From Alphaproteobacteria bacterium (lineage in GTDB: Bacteria; Pseudomonadota; Alphaproteobacteria; Acetobacterales; Acetobacteraceae): a stretch of DNA of 64,000 nucleotides. The stretch is taken from assembly GCA_017307285.1 (NCBI GenBank), contig JAFKFI010000050.1, forward strand, positions 23,195 through 87,194, read 5' to 3'. A program made the position numbers and the translations under genes. How positions within the stretch are numbered: the stretch's first letter is position 1; each line of letters opens with the position of its first letter. The notes under the pieces are model-generated. The model had not been told where the DNA came from and did no database searches. It was given only the letters and a program-made list of their open reading frames with translations. Below, piece after piece: positions 45,010 to 54,103 of this stretch.

Positions 45010-45969
45010 CTATCCCTTCTCTCTTACGACACAACGAAATCCGACATGGCTCGTCGACGTGTCGACCGGTTCGGCATGGCGCGCGGCCGGTCGATAGCGA
45101 CGACAGTAGTTCGGCGCGCAAAGATGAGAGCCCCCTTTGATGACTTTGCGCGGAATCCTGATGTCGGGCAGCTGCGGGTCATAGCTCGCGGCCTCCGGCC
45201 CGCCTCGCGGGTTCTCGGGGATGCAGCACGCCTTGGGCGCTTCGGATGCGTGTTTCGCCGACCACCAATCCGTGGTCCATTCCCACACGTTGCCGATCAT
45301 ATCGTGAAGGCCGTAGCCGTTCGGCGGAAACGCCCTGACCGGGGAGGTGCGCTTGTGGCCGGGCCGTCTGTGGTGGGGAAATTCGCCATGCCACGTATTC
45401 GCCATCGCCCGCCCGCCAGGCATGAACTCGTCGCCCCAGGCGAACTCCGCACCATCGAGGCCGCCGCGCGCGGCGAACTCCCATTCGGCCTCCGTCGGCA
45501 GTTCCTTTCCCGCCCACGTGGCGTAAGCCAGCGCGTCGCCGAACGCCACGTGCACTACGGGATGATGGTCGAGACCCTTGATGCTGCTGCCAGGCCCGTA
45601 CGGCTGCCGCCAGTTCGCACCCTTGAGAAGGGTCCACCACTGGCTCCAATCCCGCAGGTCCACCCGATGCTTCGGCGGCGTGAACACCAATGAGCCGGCG
45701 AAGATCATGTCAGGCAGCGATCCGGGATAGTCCTTGGGATCGGGCACCAGTTCGGCGAAGGTGACGTGGCCGGTTTCACGGACGAAGTTGGCGAACTGCC
45801 GGTTGGTGATTGGCGTCGTGTCGATCCAGAAGCCATCGACCGACACATGGTGCGTCGGTGCCTCCTCCGGATAGTGATGATCGGAGCCCATCCGGAACGT
45901 CCCGCCGGCTATGAATGTCATGCCGGCCGGCCCGGCATCGCGCTTGGAAGCCGCCAAGGATGAACCCAT
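45010..45969 (-). CDS. Formylglycine-generating enzyme (sulfatase-modifying factor)
   Basis: A 319-residue FGE/SUMF1-family protein that oxidises the sulfatase-motif cysteine to formylglycine. FGE signatures include MTFIAGGTFRMGSD near the N-terminus, LPTEAEWEFAARGG, and the active-site pair Cys284 and Cys289 in GGSHLCAPNYCRRYR, matching the two catalytic cysteines of human SUMF1 and bacterial FGE. It therefore looks like a true copper-type FGE and not an EgtB-like relative. It precedes the arylsulfatase gene in one operon. No signal peptide is evident, so it modifies the sulfatase before export. Confidence 0.92.
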   Translation of the reverse strand: MGSSLAASKRDAGPAGMTFIAGGTFRMGSDHHYPEEAPTHHVSVDGFWIDTTPITNRQFANFVRETGHVTFAELVPDPKDYPGSLPDMIFAGSLVFTPPKHRVDLRDWSQWWTLLKGANWRQPYGPGSSIKGLDHHPVVHVAFGDALAYATWAGKELPTEAEWEFAARGGLDGAEFAWGDEFMPGGRAMANTWHGEFPHHRRPGHKRTSPVRAFPPNGYGLHDMIGNVWEWTTDWWSAKHASEAPKACCIPENPRGGPEAASYDPQLPDIRIPRKVIKGGSHLCAPNYCRRYRPAARHAEPVDTSTSHVGFRCVVREKG

Positions 45970-46066
45970 TCACTTCTCCAAGACACTGCTGGCGTGTCGG
46001 AGCGGGTGGCCGCGTCGCACGATGCAATCGGTGCAGCCTGCGCGCGTCCGAACGTGAGGGCGAGGA

Positions 46067-46462
46067 CTACGTCACCATCGCGATTGCGTTAATCTCAATC
46101 AGCGCATCCGGGTGGGTGAAGCCCGAGACCTCCACCATCGTCGAGGCCGGCGGAGTGCCTGTGAAGTATTGCCGCCGCACGGCATGGATCTCCGGGAAGT
46201 GCTTCATGTCGCGGATGAACACGTCGACGCGGCAGATGTCTTCCAACGTGCCGCCCGCCGCCTCCACCGCCGCCTTCAGGTTCTCGCAGACCTGCCGGGT
46301 CTGCGCGCTGATGTCGCCAGGGCCGACAAGCTGGCCGTCGCTGCCCTTGGCGAGCATGCCCGAGATGAACACCAGGCGGCCCGACGCCGGCGCCGCGACC
46401 GCCTGGGCAAAATGCCCGCTCGGTCGTGGCAGCCGCTCGGAGGTGATCGCTTGCTTCGGCAT
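46067..46462 (-). CDS. RidA-family (YjgF/YER057c/UK114) protein
   Basis: A 131-residue Rid protein. The conserved block RVDVFIRDMKHFPEIH and the closing VEVSGFTHPDALIEINAIA are typical; the Arg of the deaminase site lies in ICRVDVFIRDM. Members hydrolyse reactive enamine/imine intermediates or act in catabolic pathways. ATG 46462 is the natural start. It follows a class II aldolase gene by 38 bases on the same strand, pointing to a shared catabolic role. Confidence 0.88.
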   Translation of the reverse strand: MPKQAITSERLPRPSGHFAQAVAAPASGRLVFISGMLAKGSDGQLVGPGDISAQTRQVCENLKAAVEAAGGTLEDICRVDVFIRDMKHFPEIHAVRRQYFTGTPPASTMVEVSGFTHPDALIEINAIAMVT

Positions 46463-46500
46463 GGCTTCCTCCGTGTCGCGCTGGCGCGGGTAAACTCGCG

Positions 46501-47280
46501 TCAGTCCCGGTAATCGGGCTCCTTGCGATCCAGGATCCGCTTCAGCGCATCGAAATGCCACTGCGACGCCCGCCGTCCGCCGTATTTCGGGCCGCTCTTG
46601 AAGCCCTGGATGGTCTTCTCGACCACCGCCTCGGGCAGATGGCGCAGCTTCTTGCCGGTCCACATGGCATAAAGCTGCACCTGCGCGACGCGCTCGACGT
46701 AATACAGCCGGTCATACGCCTCGGCCACGTCGCGCCCGACCACGGCGACGCCGTGATTGGCCATCATCAGCACCGTCTTGTCGCCGATCAGCTTGGCGAG
46801 CCGCGCCCCCTCGGCCGGGTCGAAGGCCGGGCCGTCATAGTGATCGTCATATCCCGTATGGATGAGCGTGCCGAGCTCGGTCTGCCCGATCGCCTGGATG
46901 GTCTGGTCCTCGAGCCGCGTCAGTGCGCTGGCGAACGGCATGTGCGTATGGAACACCGCCTCGCCCTCGGGCAGGTCGCGGTGCATCGGCGCGTGGATGC
47001 AGTAGCAGGACTGCTCGATCTCGCCCTCGCCCACCAGACGCTCGCCGTCGTAGCTCACCTCCATGAAGCAACTGGCGTTCACTTCCGACCAATGCAGCCC
47101 GAACGGGATCTGGTAGTAGCGGCCGGGCTTGCCGGGGACGCGCAGGGTGAAGTGGTTGAAGATGCCCTCGTTCAGCCCGTGCATCACCGCAAGACGGTGC
47201 GCCGCGGCGAGATCGACCCGCGCCTGCCACTCGGCATCGCTCATGGCGGCGCGGCGCGCCTCGCCCGAAACGTAGTTCAT
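46501..47280 (-). CDS. Class II aldolase/adducin-family protein
   Basis: A 259-residue protein of the fuculose-phosphate aldolase/adducin head family. Zinc ligands are in VFHTHMPFASAL (His-x-His) and MMANHGVAVVGR (His), with the acidic residue earlier in the GEGEIEQS region. ATG 47280 lies before MNYVSGEARR. Downstream RidA is probably co-transcribed. The members closest in feel are unassigned; aldolase or decarboxylase activity is possible, substrate unknown. Confidence 0.85.
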   Translation of the reverse strand: MNYVSGEARRAAMSDAEWQARVDLAAAHRLAVMHGLNEGIFNHFTLRVPGKPGRYYQIPFGLHWSEVNASCFMEVSYDGERLVGEGEIEQSCYCIHAPMHRDLPEGEAVFHTHMPFASALTRLEDQTIQAIGQTELGTLIHTGYDDHYDGPAFDPAEGARLAKLIGDKTVLMMANHGVAVVGRDVAEAYDRLYYVERVAQVQLYAMWTGKKLRHLPEAVVEKTIQGFKSGPKYGGRRASQWHFDALKRILDRKEPDYRD

Positions 47281-47441
47281 CCCTCGGTCTCCTCGTGCTT
47301 CCAGCCGCAATGATCGGCTGCCGGACGGGCCCCCGTCAACGCGGGTTGCGCCTGGATTAATCCTCCGTCATGCCGCGCCGCTCGGCTTGCAATACGCAAC
47401 CATTGCGCTATTCCCGCCCGAGCTTGGGACGGGGGAGCAAG

Positions 47442-48188
47442 TTGGCGGCTGACGAGGCGGCGGCACTCATCGAGATCGCGGAACTGACGAAGCGCTTCGG
47501 CCGCTTCACCGCCGTCGACCACGTTTCATTCCGTGTCGCGCGCGGCGAGGTGCTCGGCTTCCTCGGCCCGAACGGCGCCGGCAAGTCCACCACCATGAAG
47601 ATGCTGGCCGGCTTCGTCACACCGACCGAGGGCACCGCGCGCATCTGCGGCCACGCCGTCCAGACGGATTCGCTCGCCGCCCGGCGCACGCTCGGCTTTC
47701 TCCCGGAAGGCGCCCCGACCTACCCCGACATGACCGTCGCCGCGTTTCTCCGCTTCGTCGCCAAGGTGCGCGGCTACGCGGGAGACGAGCTGCCGCGCGC
47801 CATCGAGCGCGTCGTGACGCTCACGCATCTCGACACCGTCTGGCTGCAACCGATCGAGACTTTATCCAAAGGCTTCAAGCGCCGCGTCGGCCTCGCCCAG
47901 GCTCTGCTGCACGACCCGCCTGTGTTGGTGCTCGACGAGCCGACCGACGGACTCGATCCCAACCAGAAGCACGAGATGCGCGCCCTGCTTGCGACGATGG
48001 CGCCGCACAAGGCCATCGTCATCAGCACGCATATTCTCGAAGAGGTCGACGCGATCTGCACCCGCGCCATCATCATCGCCGCCGGCCGTATCGTCGCCGA
48101 CGCGACGCCTGCCGAGTTGCGCGCGAAGCACCCGTCGGGGCGGCTCGACGACGTGTTCCGCCAGCTCACCGAACGCGAGGCGGCCTGA
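47442..48188 (+). CDS. ABC transporter ATP-binding protein (Gld/multidrug type)
   Basis: An ABC ATPase of about 248 residues. Walker A is GPNGAGKST, the signature reads LSKGFKRR where LSGGQ is usual (typical of GldA-like/CcmA-type ATPases), Walker B is VLVLDEPTDGLDP, and the switch His is in ISTHILEE. The start is probably TTG 47442, behind GGGGGAG; an ATG at 47370 would add 24 poorly conserved residues. First gene of a five-gene export operon. Confidence 0.88.
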   Translation: MAADEAAALIEIAELTKRFGRFTAVDHVSFRVARGEVLGFLGPNGAGKSTTMKMLAGFVTPTEGTARICGHAVQTDSLAARRTLGFLPEGAPTYPDMTVAAFLRFVAKVRGYAGDELPRAIERVVTLTHLDTVWLQPIETLSKGFKRRVGLAQALLHDPPVLVLDEPTDGLDPNQKHEMRALLATMAPHKAIVISTHILEEVDAICTRAIIIAAGRIVADATPAELRAKHPSGRLDDVFRQLTEREAA

Positions 48189-48207
48189 TGCGAAGCGTGT
48201 TAGCGCA

Positions 48208-48290
48208 ACCCCTCACCCAACCCTCTCCCACAAGGGGAGAGGGCTTTCCTTCTCCCTCTCCCCTTGTGGGAGAGGGCCGGGGTGAGGGGT
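48208..48290. repeat. Nested inverted repeat between ABC ATPase and permease genes
   Basis: Outer arms ACCCCTCACCC (48208-48218) and GGGTGAGGGGT (48280-48290) enclose two internally palindromic units, 48221-48243 and 48254-48276, built on CCCTCTCCC/GGGAGAGGG. The units can fold singly or with each other. Similar CT-rich palindromes are widespread in alphaproteobacterial genomes. Its place inside an operon could affect relative expression of the genes on each side. Confidence 0.85.
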
Positions 48291-48295
48291 AAACC

Positions 48296-49027
48296 ATGCG
48301 CACCACCCTAACCGTCGCCCGCCGCGAGCTCGCCGGCTATTTCGCCACCCCTGTCGCGACCGTGTTCATCGTCATCTTCCTTGTGCTGCAAGGCGCGCTC
48401 ACCTTCAATCTCGGCAATCTGTTCACCCGCAACCAAGCCGACCTCGCGCCCTTCTTCACCTTCATCCCCTGGGTGTTCCTCCTGCTCGTCCCGGCGATCA
48501 CCATGCGCCTCTGGGCCGAGGAGCGCCGGCTCGGCACCATCGAGCTCTTGCTCACCCTGCCGATCACGCAAACCCAGGCGGTGCTGGGCAAATTCCTCGC
48601 CGCCTGGGCGTTCTGCGCCATCGCGCTTCTGCTCACCTTCCCCTTCGTCATCGCCGTCAACCTGCTCGGCAGCCCCGATAACGGCGTGATCGCCGCCGGC
48701 TATATCGGTGCGCTGCTGGTGGCGGGCGCGTTCCTCTCGGTCGGCGCCGCGCTGTCGGCAGCGACCAAGAACCAGGTCATTGCTTTTGTGCTCGGCGTCG
48801 CCGTGTGCTTCGTGTTTGCCGTTGCCTCAAACCCCATCGTCACCGACTTCCTCAGCCACGCCGCCCCCTCGCTCGCCGAAGCGACAAGGCGGATCAGCGT
48901 CATCGACCGCTTCCAGGACTTCTCGCGCGGCATCATCGGCCTGCGCGACGTGATCTTCTTCGCCACCTTCATCGGCTTCTGGCTGTTCGTGAACACGCTG
49001 GTCGTCGACGCGCGGAAGGCCGCCTGA
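48296..49027 (+). CDS. ABC transporter permease (GldF-like)
   Basis: A 243-residue permease with six hydrophobic segments, beginning at about residue 18 (VATVFIVIFLVLQGALTF). The segment AEERRLGTIELLLTLPITQTQAVLGKFLAAW is the hallmark of the ABC-2/GldF type. Its stop overlaps the next start (TGATG). With the ATPase upstream and GldG-like protein downstream it forms a Gld-type exporter; in non-gliding bacteria such sets are general, poorly understood exporters. Confidence 0.88.
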   Translation: MRTTLTVARRELAGYFATPVATVFIVIFLVLQGALTFNLGNLFTRNQADLAPFFTFIPWVFLLLVPAITMRLWAEERRLGTIELLLTLPITQTQAVLGKFLAAWAFCAIALLLTFPFVIAVNLLGSPDNGVIAAGYIGALLVAGAFLSVGAALSAATKNQVIAFVLGVAVCFVFAVASNPIVTDFLSHAAPSLAEATRRISVIDRFQDFSRGIIGLRDVIFFATFIGFWLFVNTLVVDARKAA

Positions 49028-50967
49028 TGCGCCGTACCTGGGCCGCCATTCTCGGCGTCGTCGGCGTTCTCGCGATGGTGGTCGGCGTCAACGTCTTCGC
49101 CGACGCGCGCCTCGCCAACCTGCATCTCGATCTCACGCAACAGCACCTCTACACGCTGTCCGACGGCACGCGGACGATCCTCAAGGGGCTGAAGGAGCCG
49201 ATCACGCTGCGGCTGTTCTACTCGCGCAATCTCGGCGCCACCGTGCCGCTCTACGGCAGCTACGCCGACCGCGTCCGCGAGATGCTGCGGCAATACGCCG
49301 CGGTCTCCGACGGCAAGATCAAGCTGGAATTCCTCGATCCCGAGCCGTTCAGCCCCACGGAAGATCGCGCAATGGGTTACGGCCTGCAGGGCGTGCCGAT
49401 CGACCAGTCGGGCGAGCAGGTCTATTTCGGCCTGGTCGGCACCAACCTGCTGGATGACGAGCGCAGCATCGCCTTCTTCCAGCCCGAGCGCGAGCGCTTC
49501 CTCGAATACAACCTCACCAAGCTGGTGAACGATCTGTCCAACCCGAAGCGCCCGGTGGTCGGCGTGATGTCGTCGCTGCCGGTGGATGGCGATCCCCGCG
49601 CCATGATGATGGCGATGCGCGGCATGGGTGGTCCCGGCGGCCGGCCCTGGGCGTCGATCCAGCAGTTGCGCGAAGCCGACACGGTGAAATCTGTCCCCAC
49701 CGACGCACAGGTCATTGATCCCGACATCAACGTGCTGCTGGTCGCGCAGGCGCAACACCTCTCGGATGCCACGCTCTACGCCATCGACCAGTTCGTCATG
49801 CGCGGCGGCCGCCTCATGGCGATGGTCGACCCGCGCAGCGAGGCCGAGGCCGCCAACCCCGGTCCCGGCGGGATGCCGCCGCAGGACACCAGCTCGTCGC
49901 TGAAAAAGCTGTTCGACGCCTGGGGGATCGCGTTCGACCCGACCAAGGTCGTGGGCGATCTCGACGGCGCCTGGCGGGTGCGCGCCAGCCCGTCCGACCG
50001 CGTGCAGACGGTGGACTACATCGCCTGGTTCAACATCCGCGACGGCATCTCCCCCAACGATCCGGCAACCGCCGACCTCCAGCAGGTCACGGTCGCCTCC
50101 GCCGGCGCGCTGGCGAAGAAGCCCGACGCCAAGATCGAGTTCACCCCCCTGCTCACCAGTTCCGCGCAATCCGGCCTGCTTCCGGTCGATTCCGTGAAGA
50201 TGCCCGACCCCGCGCGCATCCTCGCCGACTTCAAGCCCGAGGGCGGCCCGCGCGTGATCGCGGCACGGGTGCGCGGTGTGCTCAAATCCGCCTTCACCGG
50301 CCCGCCTGAGCTCGCCAAGGACCAGAAGCGGCCGGAGAATTTCCCCGCTTTCAAGGCCGAGACCGACGGCCCGGCCAACCTCGTCGTGGTCGCCGATAGT
50401 GACATCCTCGCCGATCGCTTCTGGGTGCGGACGCAGAATTTCTTCGGCCAGGAGCAGGCCATGCCGTTCAGCGACAACGGCCCGTTCGTCGCCAACCTCA
50501 TCGGCACGCTGGCCGGCGGCGACGCGCTGATCGGGTTGCGCAGTCGCGGGTCGAGCTTGCGGCCGTTCGAGGTGGTGAGCGCCATGCAGAAGAACGCCGA
50601 GGCCGAGTTCCGCCAGAGCGAGCGCGCCCTGCAACAGCACCTCGACGACACGGAGAAAAAGCTCCGCGAGCTGCGCCAAGGCAGCAACGCCCCGAATGCC
50701 GGCGCCGGCAATGCCGTCGTGACACAGCAGCAGCGCGAGGCGATCGACGCCGCCCGCGCCGACGTGCTCGCCACGCGCCAGAAATTGCGCGACGTGCAGC
50801 TCAACCTCAACCGCGACATCTCCACGCTCAAGACCGAAATGCAGCTGTTCTGCATCGTGCTGGTGCCCGCGCTGTTGACCATCCTCGCCATCGTGATCGG
50901 CGTCGTCCGCCGGCGTCGCCGCACCCGCGCGCGCGCCATAGCACTGCCGGCGGGAGCCCGCGCATGA
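49027..50967 (+). CDS. GldG-family ABC transporter auxiliary membrane protein
   Basis: A 646-residue protein with one N-terminal membrane anchor (residues 7-24), a large extracytoplasmic region of the GldG/ABC-transporter-associated type (DLTQQHLYTLSDGTRTILKGL near residue 36, then LEFLDPEPFS), a C-terminal coiled coil (residues 535-590, EKKLRELRQ...) and a final membrane helix followed by an RRRRR tail. The ATG overlaps the permease stop. It is thought to couple the exporter to its substrate outside the membrane. Confidence 0.85.
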   Translation: MRRTWAAILGVVGVLAMVVGVNVFADARLANLHLDLTQQHLYTLSDGTRTILKGLKEPITLRLFYSRNLGATVPLYGSYADRVREMLRQYAAVSDGKIKLEFLDPEPFSPTEDRAMGYGLQGVPIDQSGEQVYFGLVGTNLLDDERSIAFFQPERERFLEYNLTKLVNDLSNPKRPVVGVMSSLPVDGDPRAMMMAMRGMGGPGGRPWASIQQLREADTVKSVPTDAQVIDPDINVLLVAQAQHLSDATLYAIDQFVMRGGRLMAMVDPRSEAEAANPGPGGMPPQDTSSSLKKLFDAWGIAFDPTKVVGDLDGAWRVRASPSDRVQTVDYIAWFNIRDGISPNDPATADLQQVTVASAGALAKKPDAKIEFTPLLTSSAQSGLLPVDSVKMPDPARILADFKPEGGPRVIAARVRGVLKSAFTGPPELAKDQKRPENFPAFKAETDGPANLVVVADSDILADRFWVRTQNFFGQEQAMPFSDNGPFVANLIGTLAGGDALIGLRSRGSSLRPFEVVSAMQKNAEAEFRQSERALQQHLDDTEKKLRELRQGSNAPNAGAGNAVVTQQQREAIDAARADVLATRQKLRDVQLNLNRDISTLKTEMQLFCIVLVPALLTILAIVIGVVRRRRRTRARAIALPAGARA

Positions 50968-51977
50968 GGCCGCGCACCGGGCTTTCCCTGCTGCTCGCCG
51001 GGATCATCGTGCTGGCCTGCGGCTGGTATTTCGGCCCCGCCAGCCAATCGGCGGAACGCGACGATTTCGCCGCCGGCCGCTTGCTGTTCCCCGATCTCGC
51101 GCCGAAGCTGCAGAACGCCGCTCGCGTCGAGATCGTGCACCAGGGCAAGACCCTCGCCATCGCCAAGAACGGCAACGAATGGGGGCTGGCGGATCGCGGC
51201 AACTACCCGGTGCAACCCACCAAGCTGCATGCCCTGCTTACCGGGCTCACCGAATTGCGCCTCGACGAGAAGCGCACCGCCGATCCTGCGCAATTCGCTC
51301 GGCTCGGCGTCGAGGATGCCGGCGACGCGAAATCCAAATCCGACCTCGTCCGCGTGCTCGACGCGTCCGGCAAGCCCATCGTGCAGCTCCTCGTCGGGCA
51401 CCGGCGCACCCGAACGGCGGGCAACATGCCCGACACGGTCTATGTGCGGCTCCCCGGCGACAATCAGAGCTGGCTCGCCGAGGGCAAGCTCGAGGTGGAC
51501 GCCGACGCGCGGCTCTGGCTTGATCGCGACATCATGCAGATCGCCCCCGCCCGCATCGCCACCGTCGCCGCGACGCGCGGCCCCACCACGCTGCAATTCG
51601 CCCGCGACGGCGACAAGTTCGTCCTGCGCGCCCCCGCCGATCATCCGCCGCTCGATACGGACAAGGAGAACGACGTCCGCCACGCACTGGAGGCGCTCAC
51701 CTTGCAGGACGTGAAGCCGGCCAAGGAGCTAACCGCTCAGCCGGAAGCCACCTCGGTGTTCACCACGGATGATGGGCTGGTCGTCACCGTCGCTTTGTCG
51801 CACGCCGACAAGGACCTTTGGGCGCGCTTCGACGTGACCGGCGCCGACAAGGCCAAGCCCGAAGCCGACCGCCTGCGCGCCCGGCTCGGCGGCTGGGCGT
51901 ATCAGATCGGCTCCTGGCAGGAGAAGTCGCTCGCCCCCACGCTGGACGATCTCAAGGCGCCGGCGCCCAAATCGTGA
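50964..51977 (+). CDS. DUF4340 domain protein
   Basis: A 337-residue protein with an N-terminal membrane anchor ([17 protein letters not shown]) and the DUF4340 domain, which regularly accompanies GldG-type genes. The repeated modules ([23 protein letters not shown] near residue 55) are characteristic. It overlaps the GldG-like gene by four bases (ATGA) and the NUDIX gene by four (GTGA), so translation is coupled throughout the operon. Confidence 0.85.
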   Translation: MRPRTGLSLLLAGIIVLACGWYFGPASQSAERDDFAAGRLLFPDLAPKLQNAARVEIVHQGKTLAIAKNGNEWGLADRGNYPVQPTKLHALLTGLTELRLDEKRTADPAQFARLGVEDAGDAKSKSDLVRVLDASGKPIVQLLVGHRRTRTAGNMPDTVYVRLPGDNQSWLAEGKLEVDADARLWLDRDIMQIAPARIATVAATRGPTTLQFARDGDKFVLRAPADHPPLDTDKENDVRHALEALTLQDVKPAKELTAQPEATSVFTTDDGLVVTVALSHADKDLWARFDVTGADKAKPEADRLRARLGGWAYQIGSWQEKSLAPTLDDLKAPAPKS

Positions 51978-52426
51978 GCGGTGCAGGGGGCGTCGACGAC
52001 CGGGAATACCCGGCCCGCCCCATCGTCGGCATCGGCATCGTGGTCCTCAAGCCCGGTGCCGTCCTGCTGGTCCGCCGCGGCAAGCCGCCCAACATGGGCG
52101 CCTGGAGCCTTCCCGGCGGCGCGCAGGAGGTCGGCGAAACGGCGGAAGATGCCGCGCGGCGCGAGCTGCTGGAGGAAACCGGCGTCACCGTCGGCCCCCT
52201 CACCCTCGCCGCCAATGTCGACACCATCCGCCGCGACGCCGCCGGGCGGGTGCAATACCACTACACCATCATCGACTTCGCCGCCGCCTGGCTCGACGGC
52301 GAGCCGGTCGCAGGCACCGACGTCTCCGAGGCAATCTGGGCGCCGTTCGATGCGCTCGACGCTTATTCGCTATGGACCGAGGCCATCCGCGTCATCGCCA
52401 TCGCCCGGCGCCAGCTCGGGCTGTAG
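51974..52426 (+). CDS. NUDIX hydrolase
   Basis: A 150-residue NUDIX enzyme with an intact box: [20 protein letters not shown], then ETG (pattern G-x5-E-x7-REUxEExGU). The start is GTG 51974, overlapping the DUF4340 stop. It cleaves a nucleoside diphosphate linked to another group; the closest relatives are ADP-ribose or NADH pyrophosphatase-like. Being last in an exporter operon is unusual and may simply be read-through coupling. Confidence 0.9.
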   Translation: MSGAGGVDDREYPARPIVGIGIVVLKPGAVLLVRRGKPPNMGAWSLPGGAQEVGETAEDAARRELLEETGVTVGPLTLAANVDTIRRDAAGRVQYHYTIIDFAAAWLDGEPVAGTDVSEAIWAPFDALDAYSLWTEAIRVIAIARRQLGL

Positions 52427-52432
52427 CAGACC

Positions 52433-52849
52433 CTAGCTCACCTCCACGTTGGGATACTCTTCGACGTAATCCTCGCCGTTGGCGCCGTAGTAGGAAACGG
52501 TGCGCGCTATCAAATCCACATCGTAGCGGACCACCCCTGCCCGCCACGACGCGGCAAGGAATTCCGGGAACGTGCTCTTCCCGGCCTGGTCAATTCGCAG
52601 CGCCGCAATGAGCGCTTCACGATCGAATGGCGGTACATCGACCGCGCCGTTTACCAGCGGCGTGCCTTCAACTGCCACCGGCCCATGTGTGGTCAGGTAG
52701 AGGCTCTGACACGCCGGCAAGAACCACAGATTGCGCGTCACGCCTGCCCGCCGGAGTGTCTCGGCCAGATACGGGAACCCTCCGACCTTCGGCCGCCCAG
52801 CCATGCCCCGCTGCTGCGCAGCCTGCAAGTTATCGACAGCTTTGCTCAC
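52433..52849 (-). CDS. DUF1398 family protein
   Basis: A 138-residue soluble protein whose C-terminal half shows the DUF1398 pattern (ALRIDQAGKSTFPEFLAA, then GVVRYDVDLIARTVSYYG), known from phage-related and chromosomal genes without an assigned function. It converges on the NUDIX gene with 6 bases between, and is separated from the next minus-strand gene by 19 bases. Confidence 0.7.
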   Translation of the reverse strand: MSKAVDNLQAAQQRGMAGRPKVGGFPYLAETLRRAGVTRNLWFLPACQSLYLTTHGPVAVEGTPLVNGAVDVPPFDREALIAALRIDQAGKSTFPEFLAASWRAGVVRYDVDLIARTVSYYGANGEDYVEEYPNVEVS

Positions 52850-52868
52850 GGCCGTCTCCCCCGTTCCC

Positions 52869-53177
52869 TCACCCGCGCCGTCTATGGCGGGGCGTTCCCC
52901 GCGGCGGTGTGAGCGTCACGGCCAGCCCCGCGAACAGGATGCCAAGCGCCGCCGGGATCAGCCAGGCGGGCCGGGCGAGCAGCGGCACCTCGATGTCGTT
53001 CCACACCCAGGCGGCAAGGTGCTGATAGGTCCATTGCTCAAGCGTCTGCAGGACGCCGCCGCCCGACTGTAGCAGCATCTGGTCGAGCGGCAGGTCGGGC
53101 GGCCCCAGGGTCGCCAGGGCCGCCGAACTCACCAGGCAGATGGCCGCGAGCACGGCCAGGATACGTTGGGCAATCAC
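52869..53177 (-). CDS. Two-helix membrane protein downstream of msrP
   Basis: A 102-residue protein: one N-terminal hydrophobic segment (residues 5-23), a periplasmic-like loop with Trp, Gln and His residues, and a second segment (residues 72-90), ending in a basic RHRRRG tail. GTG 53177 overlaps the msrP stop (GTGA). In most bacteria the gene here is msrQ, a six-helix haem protein of about 200 residues; this protein is too short and lacks that pattern. It may be an alternative membrane partner. Family not recognised. Confidence 0.65.
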   Translation of the reverse strand: MIAQRILAVLAAICLVSSAALATLGPPDLPLDQMLLQSGGGVLQTLEQWTYQHLAAWVWNDIEVPLLARPAWLIPAALGILFAGLAVTLTPPRGTPRHRRRG

Positions 53178-54103
53178 ATGAACAGCTTCTCGGACTTCTT
53201 ATCGGCATACAACGCCGCGACGTAGGGTCCGTATCCATTGTAAATCTGCGTCGGCACGCGGTCCCCCGAGGTCAGCAGCCGCTCGCTCGCCTGGCTCCAG
53301 CGCGGATGCGGCACGGCCGGGTTCACGTTGGCCCAGAAGCCGTACTCGCTGGGCCCGAGGGCCTCCCAGAACGTCGTCGGTCGCTTGTCGGTGAAACTGA
53401 TCTTGACCACGGACTTAGCCGATTTGAAGCCGTATTTCCACGGGATCGTGAGCCGGATCGGCCCGCCATTCTGCGGCGGCAGCGGCTTGCCGTAGAGGCC
53501 CGTCGAGATGAATGCAAGCTCGTTCCCGGCTTCCTCGATCGTCACCGCCTCCGTGTAGGGGAACGGGTAAAAGCTCCGCCGCAGCCCCGGCATCACCTTT
53601 TTGTCCGCGTCCGTCTGGAACACCACGAACTTGGCGGAGCCGAGCGGCTCGGCGAGCGCCACCAGCTTGGCCAGCGGAAAACCGGTCCACGGCACCGTCA
53701 TCGCCCAGGCTTCGACGCAGCGATGCCGATACACCCGCTCCTCCAGCGTGACTTGCTTCAGCAGATCGTCGATGCCGATGGTGCGCGGCTGCTTGATCAT
53801 ACCGTCGAGCTTGATCGTCCAGGGCCGCTGCGGCAGCGCCTGCGCCGCCTCCCAAAGATCCTTCTCCTCGCTGAACTCGTAATAGTTGTTGTAGGTCGTC
53901 GCGTCCTTTTCCGCCGTGAGCGGCCGTCCCCCGTCGTATTTCGGGTTGCGCGGCGCCGCCCCGCCGGGTTCCGCGGCCAGTGCCGGCCCGCCAAGCGCGA
54001 GCGCCGCAGACCCGGCCAGCACGGCCCTTCGCCCGATCGCCAGAGCCTCTTGTGTCACGACACTCTCGGGCAGTTCCCAGCCGCGCCGGCGTGCAATCAG
54101 CAT
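53174..54103 (-). CDS. msrP: Protein-methionine-sulfoxide reductase catalytic subunit MsrP
   Basis: A 309-residue periplasmic molybdoenzyme (formerly YedY) that repairs oxidised methionines in envelope proteins. A Tat leader (GRRAVLAGSAALALGG) precedes the molybdopterin domain. The molybdenum-ligand Cys129 lies in YRHRCVEAWAM, and the motif RLTIPWKYGFKSAKSV is typical. Its electron donor is normally the haem protein MsrQ, but the coupled downstream gene here is a 102-residue protein instead. Confidence 0.95.
   Translation of the reverse strand: MLIARRRGWELPESVVTQEALAIGRRAVLAGSAALALGGPALAAEPGGAAPRNPKYDGGRPLTAEKDATTYNNYYEFSEEKDLWEAAQALPQRPWTIKLDGMIKQPRTIGIDDLLKQVTLEERVYRHRCVEAWAMTVPWTGFPLAKLVALAEPLGSAKFVVFQTDADKKVMPGLRRSFYPFPYTEAVTIEEAGNELAFISTGLYGKPLPPQNGGPIRLTIPWKYGFKSAKSVVKISFTDKRPTTFWEALGPSEYGFWANVNPAVPHPRWSQASERLLTSGDRVPTQIYNGYGPYVAALYADKKSEKLFM

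Noticed and set aside
48700..50679. Open frame of about 659 residues antisense to the GldG-like gene
   Set aside because: Composition and position explained by GC-rich codon bias of the sense gene; no recognisable protein.
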